Of a DNA stretch of 64,000 nt, positions 61,062 through 64,000 are shown piece by piece; the first letter of the stretch is position 1, and each line of letters starts with the position of its first letter. Made by a program: the position numbers and the translations under genes. Source of the stretch: Roseovarius sp. SCSIO 43702 (GTDB lineage Bacteria > Pseudomonadota > Alphaproteobacteria > Rhodobacterales > Rhodobacteraceae); contig NZ_CP080623.1 of NCBI RefSeq assembly GCF_019599045.1, forward strand, positions 828,501 to 892,500, read 5' to 3'. A model generated the notes under the pieces. It had not been told where the DNA came from. It saw only the letters and a program-made list of their open reading frames with translations, and did not search any database.

Positions 61062-62441
61062 TCATGATTGGGCGCCGGGGAACGCGCCGCGTTGGGGGTG
61101 GGGCGCGGTCGAAGCAGCGCGGCGATGCTGCATCCGGTCGTGCCAACGATACCATTTCACCATCGGCGGCAGGAACCACGGCGTTCCGGTGTAGAGTGGT
61201 CGGGTGGGAAAGGGCAGGTCGTCAAAGGCCGTGCGCCCCTCGGCCAGTCCCAGCACCTTCTGGCCGAGACGCATCCCGAGATAGGAGGCCATCGAAACAC
61301 CCGAGCCGCAATATCCCATCGCGTAATGAACGCCCTCATGCTGCCCCACATGAGCCAGTTCGTCGAAGGTATAGGCGACTGTCCCCATCCAGGAATGCGA
61401 CACGCGATAGCCGTTCAACTCGGGAAAGATCCGGCACATGTCGTCGTAAAGCCGGGGGCCGCTGACGGCGGGATCGGTCTCGCCCGCCGAGACGCGCCCG
61501 CCGAAGATCACGCGGCTGCGGTCGGGCGAGGCACGGAAGTAATACACCACCTTGCAGGTGTCGCTGGCGATGCGGTCTTTCGGAAAGAGGGCATCGATGA
61601 GGTCGCGCGGTAGCGTTTCGGTCGCGATCACGTAGCTCCCGATGGGGATCACCCGGCGACGCAGCCAAGGTGTCGGAGCTCCGGTATACCCATTCGTGGC
61701 CACGATCACGTCGCGCGCGCGTACCATGCCCTGCTCCGTCGTCACCTCGAACCCGTCGCGATGACGCACGATTTGCGTGACGGCGCAATGCCCGATCACC
61801 TCGACATCCTCCTGCCGCGCGCTGTGCAGGAGGCCGCCGTGATACCGTGCCGGATGGAGCGAAGCGTGGCGTGGGAAAACCACGCCGCCATGATAGAGAT
61901 CGCTGCCCAGCTCGCACCGCTGTTCGGTGCGGGGCACGGGACGCGCTTCTATCCCCTCCTCGCGTTCCAGGCGCTCGGCATCGCGGGCGAGGTCTTCGTA
62001 GCTTCGGGCGCTATGGGCTGCGTGGAAACGTCCGACGCGGCGGAAATCGCACACGATCCCGAGTGCGCGGATGCGTTCCTCGATCCATTCGAGGGCTGTT
62101 TCGCCTTCGGCCCGGATCGCGCGGGCGCGCGCCGCGCCATGCTTGGCCGCGAGCTTCGCGAGCGAGGGCTTGATGCTGGTGCTGATCTGGCCTCCGTTGC
62201 GCGTGCTGCATCCGGCGCCGGGCGCCTCGGCGTCGAGCACGAGGGTGCTGCGCCCGCCCCGCGCGGTTTCGATGGCGGCGTTGAGACCGGTATAGCCCGA
62301 CCCGACGACGAGCACGTCCACCGCCTTTGGCAGATCGGTCGCATCGGGGCCCGGATCTTCGAGGCCGTCGAGCCAGTAGGGCCGCCGTGACCAGTCCTCT
62401 GTCATGATGTCCGTCGCCGCCGGTCGGGTCGCGTCCCACAT
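61062..62441 (-). CDS. FAD-dependent amine oxidase (DAO family, gamma-glutamylputrescine oxidase-like)
   Basis: A 459-residue DAO/PuuB-type flavoprotein. The FAD site is DVLVVGSGYTGLNAAIETAR, followed by GCSTRNGGQISTSIKPSLAK, the usual start of the PuuB-like domain, and the C-terminal GYCGSGVSMASYLGMRLGQK. It oxidises an amine with H2O2 release. ATG 62441 (MWDATRPAATD) with GGGGGAACG upstream is preferred over the open extension. It heads the polyamine-type transport unit and is divergent from a LysR gene. Confidence 0.9.
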   Translation of the reverse strand: MWDATRPAATDIMTEDWSRRPYWLDGLEDPGPDATDLPKAVDVLVVGSGYTGLNAAIETARGGRSTLVLDAEAPGAGCSTRNGGQISTSIKPSLAKLAAKHGAARARAIRAEGETALEWIEERIRALGIVCDFRRVGRFHAAHSARSYEDLARDAERLEREEGIEARPVPRTEQRCELGSDLYHGGVVFPRHASLHPARYHGGLLHSARQEDVEVIGHCAVTQIVRHRDGFEVTTEQGMVRARDVIVATNGYTGAPTPWLRRRVIPIGSYVIATETLPRDLIDALFPKDRIASDTCKVVYYFRASPDRSRVIFGGRVSAGETDPAVSGPRLYDDMCRIFPELNGYRVSHSWMGTVAYTFDELAHVGQHEGVHYAMGYCGSGVSMASYLGMRLGQKVLGLAEGRTAFDDLPFPTRPLYTGTPWFLPPMVKWYRWHDRMQHRRAASTAPHPQRGAFPGAQS

Positions 62442-62563
62442 GCCGTTCCCCCTGGATGCCCGAAACACAAGGCCGGCTGATCGTAGGAAACTCCCTTTGA
62501 TTAAGCAATTGAATGTCATTAATGAATATATTCGATCTGTTAATACAGTTGATCGGAAAGACG
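62442..62563. promoter_or_regulatory. Divergent amine-oxidase / LysR promoter region
   Basis: A 122-bp interval whose middle part is AT-rich (GATTAAGCAATTGAATG, then ATTAATGAATATATTCG), as expected for divergent promoters with a LysR operator. No further box can be defined safely. Confidence 0.5.
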
Positions 62564-63520
62564 GTGCGACTCACCCTTCGGCAACTCGAGGTTTTCAATG
62601 CCCTGTTCGACGCAGGTTCGGTCTCGCGGGCGGCGGACCGGCTCAACCTGTCGCAGCCTGCCGTCAGCGTGGCGTTGGGCAAGCTTGAGGTCGATATCGG
62701 GTTTCGGCTCTTTCACCGGGACCGGGGCTTCTTTGCTCCCACGAGCGAGGCCTTGCTGCTGCGCGACGAGGTGCAGCAGGGGGTTGCGGCGCTCGCGCGC
62801 GTGGAAGAGCGGGCGCGCGAAATCAGGAAGGGCGGCGTGGGCAGCATCATCGTGGCGAGCAACGGCGCAATGGCCTACAGTCTTCTGCCGCGCGTCATGG
62901 CGGAGTTCCAGCGCGATCACCCGGAAACGCGGATCGAGCTTCGGGTGCACAGTTCGCGTCGGGTCGCCGCATGGGTCGGAAGCCGCCAGATCGACATCGG
63001 CCTCATCGACGCGCCGGTCCCGGCGGCCGGGCTCGAGGCGGAGCTGGTGCAGATGGCCTGCGTCGTCATCATGCGCGCCGACGATCCGCTTGCCGCATGC
63101 AAGGAGGTTGGGCCCAGCAACATCGCGGAGCGTGCCTTCATCGCGGTGACTGGCGATCATCAGGTGGACCGGCAGGTGGCGCATCTGATGGCGCAGCACG
63201 GGGCGGAACTGAGTTACCGCGCCTCGAGCTATTTCTACGCGATCGGCCGCGCGCTCGTCGCGGCGGGGGGCGGTATCGCGATCATCGACCCGGTGAACGG
63301 CACCGCCGAGTTGGGTGACGGCGTGGTGGCCCGTCCGTTCCGGCCGACCGTGGTGCATGACCTCGCCGTGATCCGACCCAAGGGGCAGCCCATGGGCCTT
63401 GCCGCCGAACGGTTCCATGCGCGGCTGCGCGCGGCGTTGACGCCCTACCGGATGGGCGGGGGTGCGGGGCAGGCGCTTGATGCGGGGCTGCGTGGCGCGG
63501 CGACGCCATCTTGGAGTTAA
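62564..63520 (+). CDS. LysR-family regulator of the amine-oxidase/transporter unit
   Basis: A 318-residue LysR protein: HTH (RQLEVFNALFDAGSVSRAAD, then RLNLSQPAVSVALGKLEVDI) and a co-inducer domain (GGVGSIIVASNGAMAYSLLP; ALVAAGGGIAIIDPVNGTAE). The start is taken as GTG 62564, preceded by GGAAAGACG, giving the family N-terminus; the frame is open to 62513 but that part lies in the AT-rich promoter. Divergent orientation suggests it controls the amine genes. Confidence 0.88.
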   Translation: MRLTLRQLEVFNALFDAGSVSRAADRLNLSQPAVSVALGKLEVDIGFRLFHRDRGFFAPTSEALLLRDEVQQGVAALARVEERAREIRKGGVGSIIVASNGAMAYSLLPRVMAEFQRDHPETRIELRVHSSRRVAAWVGSRQIDIGLIDAPVPAAGLEAELVQMACVVIMRADDPLAACKEVGPSNIAERAFIAVTGDHQVDRQVAHLMAQHGAELSYRASSYFYAIGRALVAAGGGIAIIDPVNGTAELGDGVVARPFRPTVVHDLAVIRPKGQPMGLAAERFHARLRAALTPYRMGGGAGQALDAGLRGAATPSWS

Positions 63521-63535
63521 GTTACTGGTATAAGA

Positions 63536-64000
63536 TCATAAAAGACCACGATCCCGGAGTTCCGCGAGAATGACCGCGCGGTCCTGTCCCCGCGCCGGAG
63601 GCTTGCGGATCTTCGCGCGTCGTCCGTCGAAACGGGGGGCTGGCGCGGGTTGAAGCGGGTCGCTCTGCCAGATGCGGCGGGCGGCGTTGTGGGTGTCCTG
63701 CGCGGCTTCGGAGGGGCTGAGCACCGGGGCGGCGCAGGTGTCGGTGTCCGACAGGAGCGCGGCCCAGTGATCGCGGGGTTCGTCCGCGAAGATGCAGGCG
63801 AGCCGCGCGGTCTGAGCAGGCCAGAGCACGGGGTCGTTCTGGCTTTGCATCTCGGGGTCGTCGCCGAGGCCGAGCGCGTCGAGGAAGGCGCGGTAGAACT
63901 TGGGCTCGATGGCCTGGACGGCGATGTAGCCGCCGCAGGCGCAGACATAGCTGCGCGACCAATGTGGCCCGTCCAGGAGACCCGCGCCGCGTTTCTCGGG
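63536..64000 (-). CDS. CaiB/BaiF-type CoA enzyme (alpha-methylacyl-CoA racemase-like), 5' end outside the window
   Basis: The last 154 codons of a class III CoA-transferase-fold protein. The segment LLDGPHWSRSYVCACGGYIA followed by VQAIEPKFYRAFLDALGL matches the AMACR C-terminal half, with later TDTCAAPVLSPSEAAQD where racemases have the D-x-C-x-x-P-V pocket motif. It would racemise 2-methylacyl-CoA thioesters or transfer CoA. The frame is open to the right edge. It converges with the LysR gene, leaving 15 bp between stops. Confidence 0.85.
   Translation of the reverse strand, partial: PEKRGAGLLDGPHWSRSYVCACGGYIAVQAIEPKFYRAFLDALGLGDDPEMQSQNDPVLWPAQTARLACIFADEPRDHWAALLSDTDTCAAPVLSPSEAAQDTHNAARRIWQSDPLQPAPAPRFDGRRAKIRKPPARGQDRAVILAELRDRGLL

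Overview
The window is high-GC chromosomal DNA of an alphaproteobacterium, most likely the Roseobacter group (Rhodobacteraceae). The evidence is the gene content and order: a Tad/Flp pilus locus, a ctaC-ctaB-small ORF-ctaG-ctaE cytochrome aa3 cluster followed by SURF1, thrC and an M16 peptidase, topA next to dprA, rpmH-rnpA-yidD, a tripartite tricarboxylate transporter (TTT), and an imelysin/di-heme iron locus. The assignment rests on recognition of families and synteny, not on a database search.

Regions. (1) 1-10.2 kb, minus strand: Tad pilus locus. Two Flp pilins and CpaB come first, then the CpaC secretin and an OmpA-like lipoprotein, then CpaE, the TadA ATPase, TadB, TadC and two TPR proteins; the last runs off the left edge. 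Two intrinsic terminators cut it into three likely transcription units. TadV and TadE/F/G are not in the window. (2) 10.5-21.3 kb: lytic transglycosylase, small GNAT, 3-oxoacid CoA-transferase pair, DMT exporter, glutamate-dehydrogenase family enzyme, topA, dprA and tldD. The 413-bp dprA-tldD interval holds two kinds of short tandem repeat and TTAACC-like half-sites. (3) 21.3-29 kb, plus strand: cytochrome c oxidase subunit II and III genes with their assembly factors, then SURF1, thrC, an M16 peptidase and a GNAT in translationally coupled order. A perfect TTGAT-N4-ATCAA Fnr-type site lies in the divergent tldD/coxB promoter. (4) 29-33.8 kb: yidD-rnpA-rpmH on the minus strand, then a TVP38 membrane protein, a FAD disulfide oxidoreductase, a histidine kinase and tRNA-Arg(ACG).

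(5) 33.84 to about 45.3 kb is an accessory block that starts at the tRNA-Arg 3' end with a truncated tyrosine-recombinase remnant. It carries a two-component system divergent from two small PepSY-like secreted proteins, a DUF2271 protein with a possible covalent-FMN motif (NGITGAS), a membrane PepSY/flavodoxin/NADPH-reductase fusion and an ApbE FMN transferase. These read as an NADPH-to-periplasm flavin electron-transfer system. Three copies of a CTGAC-N6-CTGA direct repeat with an 11-bp period sit in front of the regulator/PepSY genes and look like its operator. The block ends with an apparently frameshifted FGE-like protein, a catalase and a serine hydrolase.

(6) 45.3-50.4 kb, minus strand: an iron-linked locus (imelysin IrpA, di-heme DUF1111 oxidase, second imelysin, DUF1513 protein) with a palindrome upstream. 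(7) 50.4-57 kb: a fumarase/adenylosuccinate-lyase superfamily enzyme, a Cys/Met-type PLP lyase and TctA, TctB, TctC, with a divergent LysR regulator. This looks like a dedicated uptake and cleavage pathway for an amino acid-dicarboxylate adduct. (8) 57-63.5 kb: a polyamine-type ABC transporter with a PuuB-like FAD oxidase and a divergent LysR. (9) The right edge carries the C-terminal part of a CaiB/BaiF-type CoA enzyme.

Several operons have a GC-rich stem-loop just behind the first, presumably most abundant, gene (each pilin, coxB, tctC, potD-like), suggesting differential expression by mRNA processing or partial termination. I found no CRISPR array, rRNA, intact insertion sequence or intact integrase.
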